NCBI RefSeq assembly: GCF_041435355.1
Contig: NZ_CP108442.1
Span: 2,976,001 to 3,040,000 of the forward strand
DNA length: 64,000 nucleotides
DNA from: Streptomyces sp. NBC_01276
GTDB lineage: Bacteria > Actinomycetota > Actinomycetes > Streptomycetales > Streptomycetaceae
Direction: 5' to 3'
Below, one piece after another: positions 8,357-17,014 of this stretch (position 1 is the first letter of the stretch; each line of letters opens with the position of its first letter). The translations under genes were made by a program, and so were the position numbers. The notes beneath the pieces were generated by a model. It did not search any database. It was not told the origin of the DNA and was given only the letters and a program-made list of their open reading frames with translations.

Positions 8357-8920
8357 ATGGATCTTCCCTCCTACTGGGACCCGCTGCCCACGGCGCACGC
8401 CCTCGCGCCCTCCGGCCGGGAGGCCTCCCCGGTGTTCGGCGGCAGGTGGGCGGAGCGGAACTGGCGCAACGTCCCCGGCCCATTCTACGGCGCGGACACC
8501 GACTGCATGGAGCTGGGGCGGATGGAGGCCCCGCGCCACGTGGCCTACGACGGCGAGCACGAGTTCGTGTACCGGCAGCCGGTGGACGCGGACGAGACCC
8601 GGGCCCTCGTGTGCGCCGCCCAGGTGGAGACGTACTCCGGCTACGCCCGGGACGGCGACGAGCATTGGACGCCGGAGGCCGTGCGCGGCTGGTGGCGCGA
8701 CCGCGGGCGGGTACGCGAGTGGGCCGTGGCGGCCGGCGCGGAATGGGCCGCGTACGACACGGACCCGCGGTTCTTCCCGCACTACCACGAAGCCGCCCTG
8801 GGTCACCGGGACTTCGTCGCCCACATCGACGACGGCCTGGAGGCGTACCTGCGCGGCTACCTGTTCTGGCTGGAACAACGGCGCGCCCCCCGGGCCGGGC
8901 AGGCGCTGCCTCGGCTCTGA
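8357..8920 (+). CDS. Conserved hypothetical protein (187 aa)
   Basis: A 187-residue soluble protein, rich in aromatic and acidic residues (YDGEHEFVYRQPVDADETRA near residue 64). It shows no membrane segment or known motif. Codon use is typical of the genome. It is divergent from the STAS gene (56 bases apart) and convergent with the Uma2 gene (3-base gap). I cannot assign a function. Confidence 0.65.
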   Translation: MDLPSYWDPLPTAHALAPSGREASPVFGGRWAERNWRNVPGPFYGADTDCMELGRMEAPRHVAYDGEHEFVYRQPVDADETRALVCAAQVETYSGYARDGDEHWTPEAVRGWWRDRGRVREWAVAAGAEWAAYDTDPRFFPHYHEAALGHRDFVAHIDDGLEAYLRGYLFWLEQRRAPRAGQALPRL

Positions 8921-8923
8921 GGG

Positions 8924-9514
8924 TCAGGGGCGGGGGAAGCCGAAGGTGTCGAGGGTGAGCTCGAACGGCTCGGGAAGGCGGACGGCCTCGCCGAACTTGC
9001 CCGCGTGCAGGACGCGGTACTTGCCGTCGCCGGGCTCGCCGTACAGGTGGATCGTGGGACTACCGGTCGCGTGCGGGTCGATGAGGAGGTACAGGGGGAC
9101 GCCTGCGGCGGCGTAGCCGTTGAGCTTGGACACGCGGTCGTTGACGGCGTTCGACCTGGACGTGATCTCGACGACGAGCTCGGCGGCGCCCGCGGGGGTG
9201 CAGTTCTCCCCTTCCGGAACCGCCTCCCTCGGGACGACCACGAGGTCCGGAATGTAGAGCCCAGCGCGGCTGGGGACCTCCACATTGAGGGTCTGGAAGA
9301 CCTCCCAGTCGTCGGGGATCGCCGTGTACAGGCGGCGCTGTACCGCTGCGGCAATCAGGTTGTGGTCGTTGACGGGCGGTGGTGCCACGGTGACGATCCC
9401 CTCGATGATCTCCACCTTGCAGCCCTCCGGCACATCCGTCCCCTCCCAGAGGCGGACCGCCGAGTCCCAGTCGTCACCGCTCGGCTGCTGGTGCTCGACT
9501 GCGAGTGCGCTCAT
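8924..9514 (-). CDS. Uma2-family (DUF820) putative restriction-like nuclease
   Basis: A 196-residue protein with the PD-(D/E)XK-like core of Uma2 proteins: YIPDLVVV (Asp) near residue 108, ELVVEITS (Glu) near residue 128, and a downstream lysine in VSKLNGYAAAGVPLYLLID. These proteins are abundant in Streptomyces and cyanobacteria; nuclease activity is predicted from the fold and rarely shown. A related but internally deleted copy is at 36.7 kb. Confidence 0.85.
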   Translation of the reverse strand: MSALAVEHQQPSGDDWDSAVRLWEGTDVPEGCKVEIIEGIVTVAPPPVNDHNLIAAAVQRRLYTAIPDDWEVFQTLNVEVPSRAGLYIPDLVVVPREAVPEGENCTPAGAAELVVEITSRSNAVNDRVSKLNGYAAAGVPLYLLIDPHATGSPTIHLYGEPGDGKYRVLHAGKFGEAVRLPEPFELTLDTFGFPRP

Positions 9515-9554
9515 GGGGTGCTCCTATCGGTACGTCACCGATCCCAGCATGACG

Positions 9555-9586
9555 AACGGGACCGGTGGGCGTCCACCGGTCCCGTT
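9555..9586 (-). terminator. Terminator after deoA
   Basis: A perfect 14-base stem (AACGGGACCGGTGG arm) with a four-base loop lies 24 bases downstream of the deoA stop on the minus strand. It also lies in the start region of the divergent space near Uma2. Confidence 0.75.
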
Positions 9587-9609
9587 CAGCCGTACGGATG
9601 AGCCGCGCG

Positions 9610-10887
9610 TCAGGCGATGCGGTCCAGCACGATCGGGGTGGCCGAGAAGGCCGTGCCCGCCGGGGCCACGTCGTAGGAGCCCTCCAGGGAGGCCAGGGCG
9701 TACTCGAACTTCTCCGGGGTGTCCGTGTGCAGGGTCATCAGCGGCTGGCCCGCGGTGACCGTGTCGCCCGGCTTCGCGTGCAGCTCGATGCCCGCGCCGG
9801 CCTGGACCGGGTCCTCCTTGCGGGCGCGGCCCGCGCCCAGGCGCCAGGCGCCGACGCCGACGGCGTACGCGTCGAGGCGGGTCAGGACGCCCGAGGCCGA
9901 GGCGGTGACCACGTGCTGCTCGCGGGCCACCGGCAGGGCGGCGTCCGGGTCGCCGCCCTGGGCGGAGATCATCCGGCGCCACACGTCCATCGCGGAGCCG
10001 TCGGCCAGGGCCTTCGCCGGGTCGGCGTCCTTGATGCCCGCGGCGTCCAGCATCTCGCGGGCCAGGGCCAGCGTCAGGTCGACCACGTCGGAGGGGCCGC
10101 CGCCGGCCAGGACCTCGACGGACTCGCGGATCTCCAGGGCGTTGCCCGCGGTCAGGCCCAGCGGGGTGGACATGTCGGTGAGCAGGGCGATCGTCTTGAC
10201 GCCGCTGTCGGTGCCGAGGGCCACCATGGTGGAGGCCAGCTCGCGGGCGTCCTCGATGTTCTTCATGAACGCGCCGGTGCCGACCTTGACGTCCAGGACG
10301 AGCGAGCCCGTACCCTCGGCGATCTTCTTCGACATGATCGAGGAGGCGATCAGCGGGATGGCCTCGACGGTGCCGGTGACGTCGCGCAGGGCGTACAGCT
10401 TCTTGTCGGCGGGGGCCAGGCCGTCGCCCGCCGCGCAGATGACGGCGCCGGTGGTGTCGAGGACGTTCAGCATCTCCTCGTTGGAGAGCAGCGCCCGCCA
10501 GCCCGGGATGGACTCCAGCTTGTCCAGGGTGCCGCCGGTGTGGCCCAGGCCGCGGCCGGAGAGCTGCGGCACGGCCGCGCCGCAGGCGGCGACGAGCGGG
10601 GCCAGCGGGAGGGTGATCTTGTCGCCGACGCCGCCGGTGGAGTGCTTGTCGGCGGTCGGGCGGGAGAGGGAGTCGAAGTTCATCCGCTCGCCGGAGGCGA
10701 TCATCGCGGCGGTCCAGCGGGCGATCTCGGCCCGGTTCATGCCGTTCAGCAGGATGGCCATGGCCAGCGCGGACATCTGCTCGTCGGCGACGACCCCGCG
10801 GGTGTAGGCGTCGATGACCCAGTCGATCTGCTCGGGGCTCAGCTCACCGCGGTCCCGCTTGGTCCGGATGACGGAGATGACGTCCAT
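9610..10887 (-). CDS. deoA: Thymidine phosphorylase
   Basis: A 425-residue member of the thymidine/pyrimidine-nucleoside phosphorylase family, cleaving thymidine and deoxyuridine with phosphate to the base and deoxyribose 1-phosphate. Signature stretches include DKHSTGGVGDKITLPLAPLV near residue 77 (phosphate binding), GHTGGTLDKLESIPG, and DVKVGTGAFMK. I chose the ATG at 10887 (MDVISVIRTKRDRGEL) since AGGAAG precedes it; an upstream start at 10911 would cut into the operator-like palindrome at 10901-10914. It is separated from cdd by a terminator, so it has its own promoter within a nucleoside-salvage block. Confidence 0.96.
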   Translation of the reverse strand: MDVISVIRTKRDRGELSPEQIDWVIDAYTRGVVADEQMSALAMAILLNGMNRAEIARWTAAMIASGERMNFDSLSRPTADKHSTGGVGDKITLPLAPLVAACGAAVPQLSGRGLGHTGGTLDKLESIPGWRALLSNEEMLNVLDTTGAVICAAGDGLAPADKKLYALRDVTGTVEAIPLIASSIMSKKIAEGTGSLVLDVKVGTGAFMKNIEDARELASTMVALGTDSGVKTIALLTDMSTPLGLTAGNALEIRESVEVLAGGGPSDVVDLTLALAREMLDAAGIKDADPAKALADGSAMDVWRRMISAQGGDPDAALPVAREQHVVTASASGVLTRLDAYAVGVGAWRLGAGRARKEDPVQAGAGIELHAKPGDTVTAGQPLMTLHTDTPEKFEYALASLEGSYDVAPAGTAFSATPIVLDRIA

Positions 10888-10900
10888 GAGGTGACTTCCT

Positions 10901-10914
10901 TCTACGCGCATAGA
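10901..10914. promoter_or_regulatory. Operator-like palindrome upstream of deoA
   Basis: TCTACGCGCATAGA, palindromic apart from one pair, 13 bases before the deoA start. The same core appears before the nucleoside ABC ATPase gene and, more degenerately, before the BMP lipoprotein gene. Confidence 0.65.
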
Positions 10915-10994
10915 GATGAGGGAGGGGGTTCAGAGGAATTCAAGAGGAATCCAAGGGGGGCTCCAGCGGGACCCGACCGGCCCGGAGGAAGCGG

Positions 10995-11029
10995 GACGGC
11001 CCTCCGCCCGGCAGGGGCGGAGGGCCGTC
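10995..11029 (-). terminator. Terminator after cdd
   Basis: A perfect 15-base stem (GACGGCCCTCCGCCC arm) with a five-base loop begins 7 bases beyond the cdd stop. It closes the transporter-cdd operon before deoA. Confidence 0.75.
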
Positions 11030-11036
11030 GGCACGG

Positions 11037-11435
11037 CTATCTCAGGTGGTCGGGCCCGAAGGCCTGCGGCAGCATCGCGCTCAGCGGGAGGATCCCGTCG
11101 GGCGTGTCCACCAGCAGGTCCGGGCCGCCGAACTCGTAGAGCAGCTGGCGGCAGCGCCCGCAGGGGACGAGGCTCTGGCCCTTGCCGTCCACGCACGTGA
11201 AGTGGGTGAGACGGCCGCCCCCGGTGGCCTGGAGGGAGGAGACCAGACCGCATTCGGCGCACAGGCCGAGTCCGTAGCTCGCGTTCTCGACGTTGCAGCC
11301 GGTGACGACCCGGCCGTCGTCGGCCAACGCGGCCACCCCGACCGGGAAGCCCGAGTAGGGGGCGTACGCCCGGGTCATCGCGACCCGGGCGGCGGCCCGC
11401 AGGGCCTCCCAGTCCACCGCGTGCTCCGCGGTCAC
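11037..11435 (-). CDS. cdd: Cytidine deaminase
   Basis: A 132-residue homotetrameric-type cytidine deaminase that converts (deoxy)cytidine to (deoxy)uridine. Zinc-site motifs are intact: CAECGLVSSL (C-A-E, catalytic Glu) and PCGRCRQLLYEF (PCxxC). The substrate-binding GCNVENASYG precedes them. Its start overlaps the permease stop by four bases, so it is the last gene of the nucleoside-transport operon. It would feed uridine and deoxyuridine to phosphorolysis. Confidence 0.96.
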   Translation of the reverse strand: MTAEHAVDWEALRAAARVAMTRAYAPYSGFPVGVAALADDGRVVTGCNVENASYGLGLCAECGLVSSLQATGGGRLTHFTCVDGKGQSLVPCGRCRQLLYEFGGPDLLVDTPDGILPLSAMLPQAFGPDHLR

Positions 11436-12697
11436 TTGCCCTGGCCCTTGCGGTACGGCATGCCGTCCGCCTTGGGCATGCGCAGGCGCTGCGCCGACAG
11501 GGCGAGCACGAGCAGCGTGGTCAGGTACGGGGCGGCGTCGACGAACTGGCTCGGCACCTGGTCGGTGAGCGCGTACCAGATGAAGAGCCCGGCGGCGCAG
11601 ACCGCCGCGATGGCGGCCTGGACGTGCTTCTTCTTGTACAGCTGCCAGACGACGACGAGCACCAGCAGGATCGCCAGGAGCAGCAGCATCGCGTGGACGT
11701 TCTCGGCACCGCCGCGCAGCCGGAGGCTGTAGGTGAAGCCGAAGATGCCCGAGCCCAGGGCCATGCCGCCCGGCATCCAGTTACCGAAGATCATCGCGGC
11801 GAGACCGATGTAACCGCGGCCGCCGGTCTGGCCCTCCTGGTAGATGCCCGTGGAGACGATCGCGAGGAAGGCGCCGCCGAGACCGGCCATCGCGCCGGAG
11901 GCGACCACGGCGATGTACTTGTACTTGTAGACGTTGACGCCGAGGGACTCGGCGGCGATCGGGTTCTCACCGCAGGAGCGCAGTCGCAGGCCGAAGGCCG
12001 TGCGCCACAGCACCCACCAGGTGGCGGGGACCAGGAGCACCGCGACGACGGTCAGCAGCGAGAGGTTGGTGACCAGACCGCCGATGACGCCGGCGGCGTC
12101 CGAGATCAGGAACCAGTGCTTGCCCTGGAGCGTCGCCATCCAGTCCGAGAGCCCGGGGATCGTGATCTCGGTGATCGGATCGATGCGCGGGGACTGCTTG
12201 GAGGAGCCGCCCGGGGTCTTGTCGAAGGTGAAGTTCGACAGGTACTGGGTGAAGCCGACGGCCAGGATGTTGATCGCCACACCGGAGACGATGTGGTTCA
12301 CGTTGAAGGTGACGGTGATGATCGCGTGCAGCAGACCGCCGATGGCGCCGCCGACGATGCCCAGCAGGACGCCGGTCCACGGACCCCACTGGTAGCCGGC
12401 CCAGGCGCCGAACCAGGTGCCGAGGATCATCATGCCTTCGAGGCCGATGTTGACCACGCCCGCGCGCTCGGCCCACAGGCCGCCGAGGCCCGCGAGGGCG
12501 ATCGGCACCGCGAGCTGGAGGGCGCCGGAGACCTGGCCGACGGAGGTCAGGTCGTTGGCTCCGGAGATCAGGCGGACGATCGAGACCAGTACGAGGCCTC
12601 CCGCGATCATCAGCAGGATCCAGGGCAGGGTGAGCTTGCGGCGGCCGCCGCCCTTCTTGGGCGCGGCGCTCGTCGCGGAAACGGTGCTGGTGCTCAC
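11432..12697 (-). CDS. Nucleoside ABC transporter permease (NupQ/YufQ-like)
   Basis: A 421-residue BPD_transp_2-type permease with about ten hydrophobic segments and a lysine/arginine-rich cytoplasmic N-terminus (KKGGGRRKL). The segment GLWAERAGVVNIGLEGMMIL near residue 79 is typical of the second permease of BMP-linked nucleoside importers. It overlaps the upstream permease stop by four bases and cdd by four. It would form the translocation pore with the 12694-13809 product. Confidence 0.92.
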   Translation of the reverse strand: MSTSTVSATSAAPKKGGGRRKLTLPWILLMIAGGLVLVSIVRLISGANDLTSVGQVSGALQLAVPIALAGLGGLWAERAGVVNIGLEGMMILGTWFGAWAGYQWGPWTGVLLGIVGGAIGGLLHAIITVTFNVNHIVSGVAINILAVGFTQYLSNFTFDKTPGGSSKQSPRIDPITEITIPGLSDWMATLQGKHWFLISDAAGVIGGLVTNLSLLTVVAVLLVPATWWVLWRTAFGLRLRSCGENPIAAESLGVNVYKYKYIAVVASGAMAGLGGAFLAIVSTGIYQEGQTGGRGYIGLAAMIFGNWMPGGMALGSGIFGFTYSLRLRGGAENVHAMLLLLAILLVLVVVWQLYKKKHVQAAIAAVCAAGLFIWYALTDQVPSQFVDAAPYLTTLLVLALSAQRLRMPKADGMPYRKGQGK

Positions 12698-13809
12698 GCC
12701 GCGACCTCCTTGTTGTCGGTCTTGAGGGCGTGGCCGGCGGCCAGCTCTTCGCCGACCTTCTGCTGCTGGCGGCGGATGCCGTAGCGGCGGACGAGCTCGT
12801 AGCTGACGACGACCGCGATCACGATCAGGCCCTGCATGATCGTGCCGATCTCCTTGGCGTAGCCCTCGGTGTCGAGACCGGCGGACGCCTTGTCGATGAA
12901 GGCGATCAGGAAGGCCGAGAAGAAGATGCCGATCGGGTTGTTGCGGCCGAGCAGCGCGACGGTGATGCCGGTGAAGCCGACACCCAGCGGGAAGGACAGG
13001 TTGTACGTGTGCGACTCGCCCAGCAGCAGCGGCATGCCGGTCAGACCGGCGACCGCGCCCGAGATGAGCATCGCAGTCATGATCATCTTCTTGGGCTCGA
13101 CACCGGAGGCCTGCGCGGCGGACTCGCTGGCGCCGGAGGCGCGCAGGTCGAAGCCGAAGCGGGTGCGGTTGAGCACGAACCAGTAGACGACGCCGAGCGC
13201 GAAGGCGATGAAGGTGAAGCCGTAGATGTCGCCGCCGGACAGGGACAGGGCCGGGAACCAGCCGGACTCCGGAATGTCACCGGTGGTCAGGTCGTTGGAG
13301 CCGGCCGGCTGCACGCCGAAGTTCTTCGGCAGGATCAGCCAGGCGATCAGCGAGGTGGCGATGGCGTTGAGCATGATCGTGGAGACGACCTCGCTCACCC
13401 CGCGCCGCGCCTTGAGGACACCCGCGATGCCGGACCAGAAGGCACCGGTCGCCATGGCGACGAGCACGATCAGCAGGACGTGCAGCGGAGCCGGCAGCGA
13501 GACCGAGGCGCCGACCACGGCGGAGACCATCGCCGCGAGGCGGTACTGGCCGTCGACGCCGATGTTGAAGAGGTTCATCCGGAAGCCGATGGCGACGGCC
13601 AGGGCTGCCAGGAAGTAGATGCCGGCCTGATTGACGATCAGGACCTGGATGTCCTCGTAGCCCGCCTGCTCGATCATGATCCGCAGCGGGTCGATCGGGT
13701 CCACGCCCGAAGCGGCCAGCACGATCATGGTCAGCACCAGGGCGCTGACCAGTGCGAGCGCCGGTCCGGCGGCTGCGAGGAGCAGCCGGTCCTTGTCGAA
13801 TTTCTTCAT
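12694..13809 (-). CDS. Nucleoside ABC transporter permease (NupP/YufP-like)
   Basis: A 371-residue polytopic membrane protein of the BPD_transp_2 family. It has GFRMNLFNIGVDGQYRLAAM near residue 80 and GVSEVVSTIMLNAIATSLIA near residue 138, both characteristic of the YufP-type permease. It overlaps the ATPase stop and the next permease start by four bases each, so the three are translationally coupled. Confidence 0.92.
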   Translation of the reverse strand: MKKFDKDRLLLAAAGPALALVSALVLTMIVLAASGVDPIDPLRIMIEQAGYEDIQVLIVNQAGIYFLAALAVAIGFRMNLFNIGVDGQYRLAAMVSAVVGASVSLPAPLHVLLIVLVAMATGAFWSGIAGVLKARRGVSEVVSTIMLNAIATSLIAWLILPKNFGVQPAGSNDLTTGDIPESGWFPALSLSGGDIYGFTFIAFALGVVYWFVLNRTRFGFDLRASGASESAAQASGVEPKKMIMTAMLISGAVAGLTGMPLLLGESHTYNLSFPLGVGFTGITVALLGRNNPIGIFFSAFLIAFIDKASAGLDTEGYAKEIGTIMQGLIVIAVVVSYELVRRYGIRRQQQKVGEELAAGHALKTDNKEVAA

Positions 13810-15548
13810 CGGGCCTCGTCCTCCGTGGTGTCGCCGTCGACCCCGGCGGAGTGGTCGTCTTGGGCTTCGAGGTGCCCGCTGGCGGCGCCGGTCATGGCGG
13901 TACCGAGCTCCTCGGGGGTGATCGTCGCAGGGTCGGCGTCCGCCACCAGGCGGCCGCGGTAGATGACGCGCAGGGTGTCGGACAGGCCGATCAGCTCGTC
14001 CAGGTCCGCCGAGATCAGGAGCACGGCCAGGCCCTCGCGACGGGCCTCGCGGATGGCGTCCCAGATCTGCGCCTGCGCGCCGACGTCCACACCACGGGTG
14101 GGGTGGGCGGCGATGAGGAACTTCGGGTTGTGGCTCATCTCGCGGCCGACGATCAGCTTCTGCTGGTTGCCGCCGGAGAGCGAGGCCGCGGTGACGTCGA
14201 TACCGGGGGTGCGGACGTCGTACTCGCGGACGATCCGCTCGGTGTCCTTGCGGGCGGCCTTCGGGTCGAGGATGCCGCCCTTGGAGTTGGGCCGCTCGGT
14301 GACGTGGCCGAGGATGCGGTTCTCCCAGAGGGGGGACTCCAGGAGCAGGCCGTGCCGGTGGCGGTCCTCGGGGATGTAACCGATGCCGCCCTCGCGGCGC
14401 TTGCGGACCGGCATCCTGGTGATGTCGGCGCCGTCGAGGGTGATGACGCCCGCGTCGGGGGTGATCATGCCCATGAGGGCCTCGATCAGCTCCGTCTGGC
14501 CGTTGCCCTCGACGCCGGCGATGCCGAGGATCTCACCCTTGTGGATGGTGAAGCCGATCCCGTCGAGCAGGAGGCGGCCGGCGACCGGGGCCTCGCGCAG
14601 GTCGGTGTCGGAGTCGCCCAGGGCCGGTGCGGAGGTCTCGGGGGCCGTGACGGTGCCCGACTCGGCGACGGTCAGGCTCTCGACCTTGAGCATCGCGGTC
14701 GTGGTCACCGTGGACTCGCGGGTCTCCGGCGAGGGCAGCTCGGTGCCGACCATCAGCTCGGCGAGCTGCTTGGTCGTCGCCGTCTTCGGGTCGGCGGTGC
14801 CGACCGTGGTGCCGCGCCGGATGACGGTGATGTCGTCGGCGACCTTCAGCACCTCGCCCAGCTTGTGCGAGATGAAGATGACGGTCAGGCCCTCGGCCTT
14901 GAGCTCGCGCAGGTTGTCGAAGAGCGCGTCCACTTCCTGCGGCACGAGCACGGCGGTGGGCTCGTCGAGGATGAGGGTCTTCGCGCCGCGGTAGAGGACC
15001 TTGAGGATCTCCACGCGCTGGCGGTCGGCGACACCGAGGTCCTCGATCAGGGCGTCGGGGCGCGCGCCGAGGCCGTACGCGTCCGAGATCTCCATGATCT
15101 TCTTGCGGGCCTTGGCGCCGATGCCGTAGAGCTTCTCGCCGCCGAGGACGACGTTCTCCAGGACGGTGAGGTTGTCGGCCAGCATGAAGTGCTGGTGAAC
15201 CATGCCGATGCCGCGGGCGATGGCCTCGCCCGGGTTGTTGAAGGAGACCTGCTCCCCGTCGATGGCGATGGTGCCCTCGTCCGGCTTCTGCATGCCGTAG
15301 AGGATCTTCATCAGGGTCGACTTGCCGGCACCGTTCTCACCGATGAGGGCGTGGACCGTGCCCTTGCGGACGGAGATGGCGATGTCCTTGTTGGCGACGA
15401 CGCCGGGGAAACGCTTGGTGATGCCGTGCAGTTCTACGGCGAGAGGGGGGCTGGACGCGTTGATGACGCACTCTCCTTGGCGCGGAAGGAGCTGGAAAGC
15501 CAAGTTGGCAGGGGGGACAGGGCGGGGGAGAGAAGGTATCGCGTCCAC
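13806..15548 (-). CDS. Nucleoside ABC transporter ATP-binding protein (NupO/YufO-like), tandem ATPase
   Basis: A tandem-domain ATPase. The first domain has Walker A GENGAGKST and DEPTAVLVPQEVD. The second has GVEGNGQTELIEALMG in the Walker A position and signature LSGGNQQKLIVGREM. A degenerate second Walker A is usual for sugar/nucleoside importers of this class. A roughly 40-residue insert (about 290-330 here) precedes the second domain. The coordinates use the first canonical codon near the operator, GTG at 15548. However, conserved sequence begins at INASSPPLAVELHGITKRF, where an AAGGAG sits eight bases before an in-frame ATC (15464); a TTG at 15503 is another option. The true start is uncertain. 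Confidence 0.9.
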   Translation of the reverse strand: MDAIPSLPRPVPPANLAFQLLPRQGECVINASSPPLAVELHGITKRFPGVVANKDIAISVRKGTVHALIGENGAGKSTLMKILYGMQKPDEGTIAIDGEQVSFNNPGEAIARGIGMVHQHFMLADNLTVLENVVLGGEKLYGIGAKARKKIMEISDAYGLGARPDALIEDLGVADRQRVEILKVLYRGAKTLILDEPTAVLVPQEVDALFDNLRELKAEGLTVIFISHKLGEVLKVADDITVIRRGTTVGTADPKTATTKQLAELMVGTELPSPETRESTVTTTAMLKVESLTVAESGTVTAPETSAPALGDSDTDLREAPVAGRLLLDGIGFTIHKGEILGIAGVEGNGQTELIEALMGMITPDAGVITLDGADITRMPVRKRREGGIGYIPEDRHRHGLLLESPLWENRILGHVTERPNSKGGILDPKAARKDTERIVREYDVRTPGIDVTAASLSGGNQQKLIVGREMSHNPKFLIAAHPTRGVDVGAQAQIWDAIREARREGLAVLLISADLDELIGLSDTLRVIYRGRLVADADPATITPEELGTAMTGAASGHLEAQDDHSAGVDGDTTEDEAR

Positions 15549-15554
15549 GATGCC

Positions 15555-15568
15555 TCTACGCGCGTAGC
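15555..15568. promoter_or_regulatory. Operator-like palindrome upstream of nucleoside ABC ATPase
   Basis: Contains the perfect 12-base palindrome CTACGCGCGTAG (15556-15567), matching the site before deoA. Confidence 0.65.
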
Positions 15569-15583
15569 ACTGTCGAAAGTGAA

Positions 15584-15609
15584 AACTTGCGGCCAACTGG
15601 CCACAAGTT
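15584..15609. repeat. 26-base inverted repeat between BMP and ATPase genes
   Basis: The 12-base arms begin AACTTGCGGCCA and end TGGCCACAAGTT, with one mismatch and a two-base centre. The near-absent loop makes it more like a protein-binding dyad than a terminator. Confidence 0.6.
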
Positions 15610-15637
15610 CGCACGGACTGGGGGCGAAGACGCGGTT

Positions 15638-15674
15638 CGGGGTCCGGGAGCGGGTAGACCGCTTCCGGACCCCG
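15638..15674 (-). terminator. Strong hairpin after the BMP lipoprotein gene
   Basis: Sixteen-base arms (15 exact pairs plus G-U, arm CGGGGTCCGGGAGCGG) with a five-base loop lie 31 bases past the BMP stop. Such hairpins often end or attenuate transcription so that the binding protein is made in excess over the membrane components. Confidence 0.65.
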
Positions 15675-15704
15675 GGGACCACGACCAAGCGTCAGACGAG
15701 GGCC

Positions 15705-16772
15705 TTACGGCGCGGTCTTGACGGTGATCTTCTTCGCGATGATGTCGGCCTTGGCCTTCTCCACCGCGGCGGTGACGTCCGTCATTTCCTTGTACTTCGG
15801 GTTGGAGTCGGCCAGGCCGACACCGTTCTTGTCCAGGCCGTAACGGACCTCGCCGGACTCCGGCTTGCCGTCCTTGACCGACTTGATCAGGTTGTAGACC
15901 GCGTCGGAGACGTCCTTGGTGACCGAGGTCAGGATGTGGTCCTTGTACTTCGACAGGCCGGCCTGGTTGTACTGGTCGGAGTCGACGCCGATGGCCCACT
16001 TGCCGGCGGTGGAGGCGGCCTCGATGGCGCCCGAGCCCGCGAGACCGGCGGCGGCGTAGATCACGTCGGCGCCGCCGTCGAGCTGGCCCTTGGCGGTGGC
16101 CTTGCCGAGGTCGGGCTTGGCGAAGCCCGAGAAGTCCGGCGGCTGCGTCAGGTAGGCCGACAGCACCTTGGCGTTCGGGTTGGTGTCCTTGACGCCCTGC
16201 TCGAAGCCCGCCTGGAACTTCTTGATCAGCGGAACCTCGACGCCGCCGATGAAGCCGACGGTGTTGGACTTCGACGCCTTGGCGGCGGCGACGCCGGCCA
16301 GGTAGGAGCCCTGCTCCTCGTTGAAGACCAGGTTGGCGATGTTCTTCTCGGTCACCGAGGTGTCGTCGATGATGCCGAACGTGGTGTTCGGGAACTTCGC
16401 GGCGACCTTCTTGATGGCCGGGGCGTAGGAGAAGCCGACGCCGATGACCGGGTTGTTGCCCTTGCGCGCCAGCTCGGTGAGGCGCTGGACCTTGTCGGCC
16501 TCGCTCTCGCCCTCGGTGGGCTCCGCCTCGGCGGTCTTGACCTTGAGGTCCTTCTCGGCCTTCTCCAGGCCCGCGTAGGCGGCGTCGTTGAACGACTGGT
16601 CGCCGCGGCCGCCGACGTCGTAGGCGATGGCGGCGCCGGCGCTCTTCGTCTCGGAGGACGAGGAGGACGACGACGAGGTGTCCGAGGACTTCTTTCCGCC
16701 ACAGGCGGTGGCCGAGAGGGCCAGCGCCGCGGACGCGATGCCCACGGTGGCGATCCTGGTGATCCGGCGCAA
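15705..16772 (-). CDS. BMP-family nucleoside-binding lipoprotein
   Basis: A 355-residue extracellular substrate-binding lipoprotein. Signal peptide and lipobox (LALSATAC) give a lipidated Cys near residue 24, followed by a serine-rich linker. Bmp-family landmarks are DVGGRGDQSFNDAAYAGLEK near residue 52, GVGFSYAPAI, and GVDSDQYNQAG. Relatives (PnrA, YufN/NupN) bind purine and pyrimidine nucleosides. It is the first gene of the block and is separated from the ATPase gene by two strong dyads. Confidence 0.93.
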   Translation of the reverse strand: MRRITRIATVGIASAALALSATACGGKKSSDTSSSSSSSSETKSAGAAIAYDVGGRGDQSFNDAAYAGLEKAEKDLKVKTAEAEPTEGESEADKVQRLTELARKGNNPVIGVGFSYAPAIKKVAAKFPNTTFGIIDDTSVTEKNIANLVFNEEQGSYLAGVAAAKASKSNTVGFIGGVEVPLIKKFQAGFEQGVKDTNPNAKVLSAYLTQPPDFSGFAKPDLGKATAKGQLDGGADVIYAAAGLAGSGAIEAASTAGKWAIGVDSDQYNQAGLSKYKDHILTSVTKDVSDAVYNLIKSVKDGKPESGEVRYGLDKNGVGLADSNPKYKEMTDVTAAVEKAKADIIAKKITVKTAP

Positions 16773-16832
16773 GGGGAGGCTCCTTCAAAACCTGACCGAA
16801 GCGCCACGACCGGCGCTGGTTTAGCGGCGATC

Positions 16833-16846
16833 GTAACGCGCGTAGA
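16833..16846. promoter_or_regulatory. Degenerate operator-like half-palindrome upstream of BMP gene
   Basis: GTAACGCGCGTAGA shares the core ACGCGCGTAGA with the two other sites of the nucleoside block. The left half departs from the consensus at three positions. It lies 60 bases before the BMP start. Confidence 0.5.
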
Positions 16847-17014
16847 TGTCAGTTAAAGGCCCGTTCATGAGTCGTTATCGGATCGTCGCGAACCGGACAG
16901 TGACCGATCAGTAACTCGACAGGTGCCCAACCCTTGTGTACCAAGGGCTGGACACCCCCACCGGCCGAGAACGGATTGGGGTAAGTACTTTGCCCCCGCT
17001 TTGCCGCGCGTGCG

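Noticed and set aside
13752..16856. A plus-strand open frame of over 1000 codons opposite the nucleoside ABC genes
   Set aside because: Low-complexity Gly/Val/Arg composition and exact antisense position to well-identified genes; it is a GC-frame artefact.
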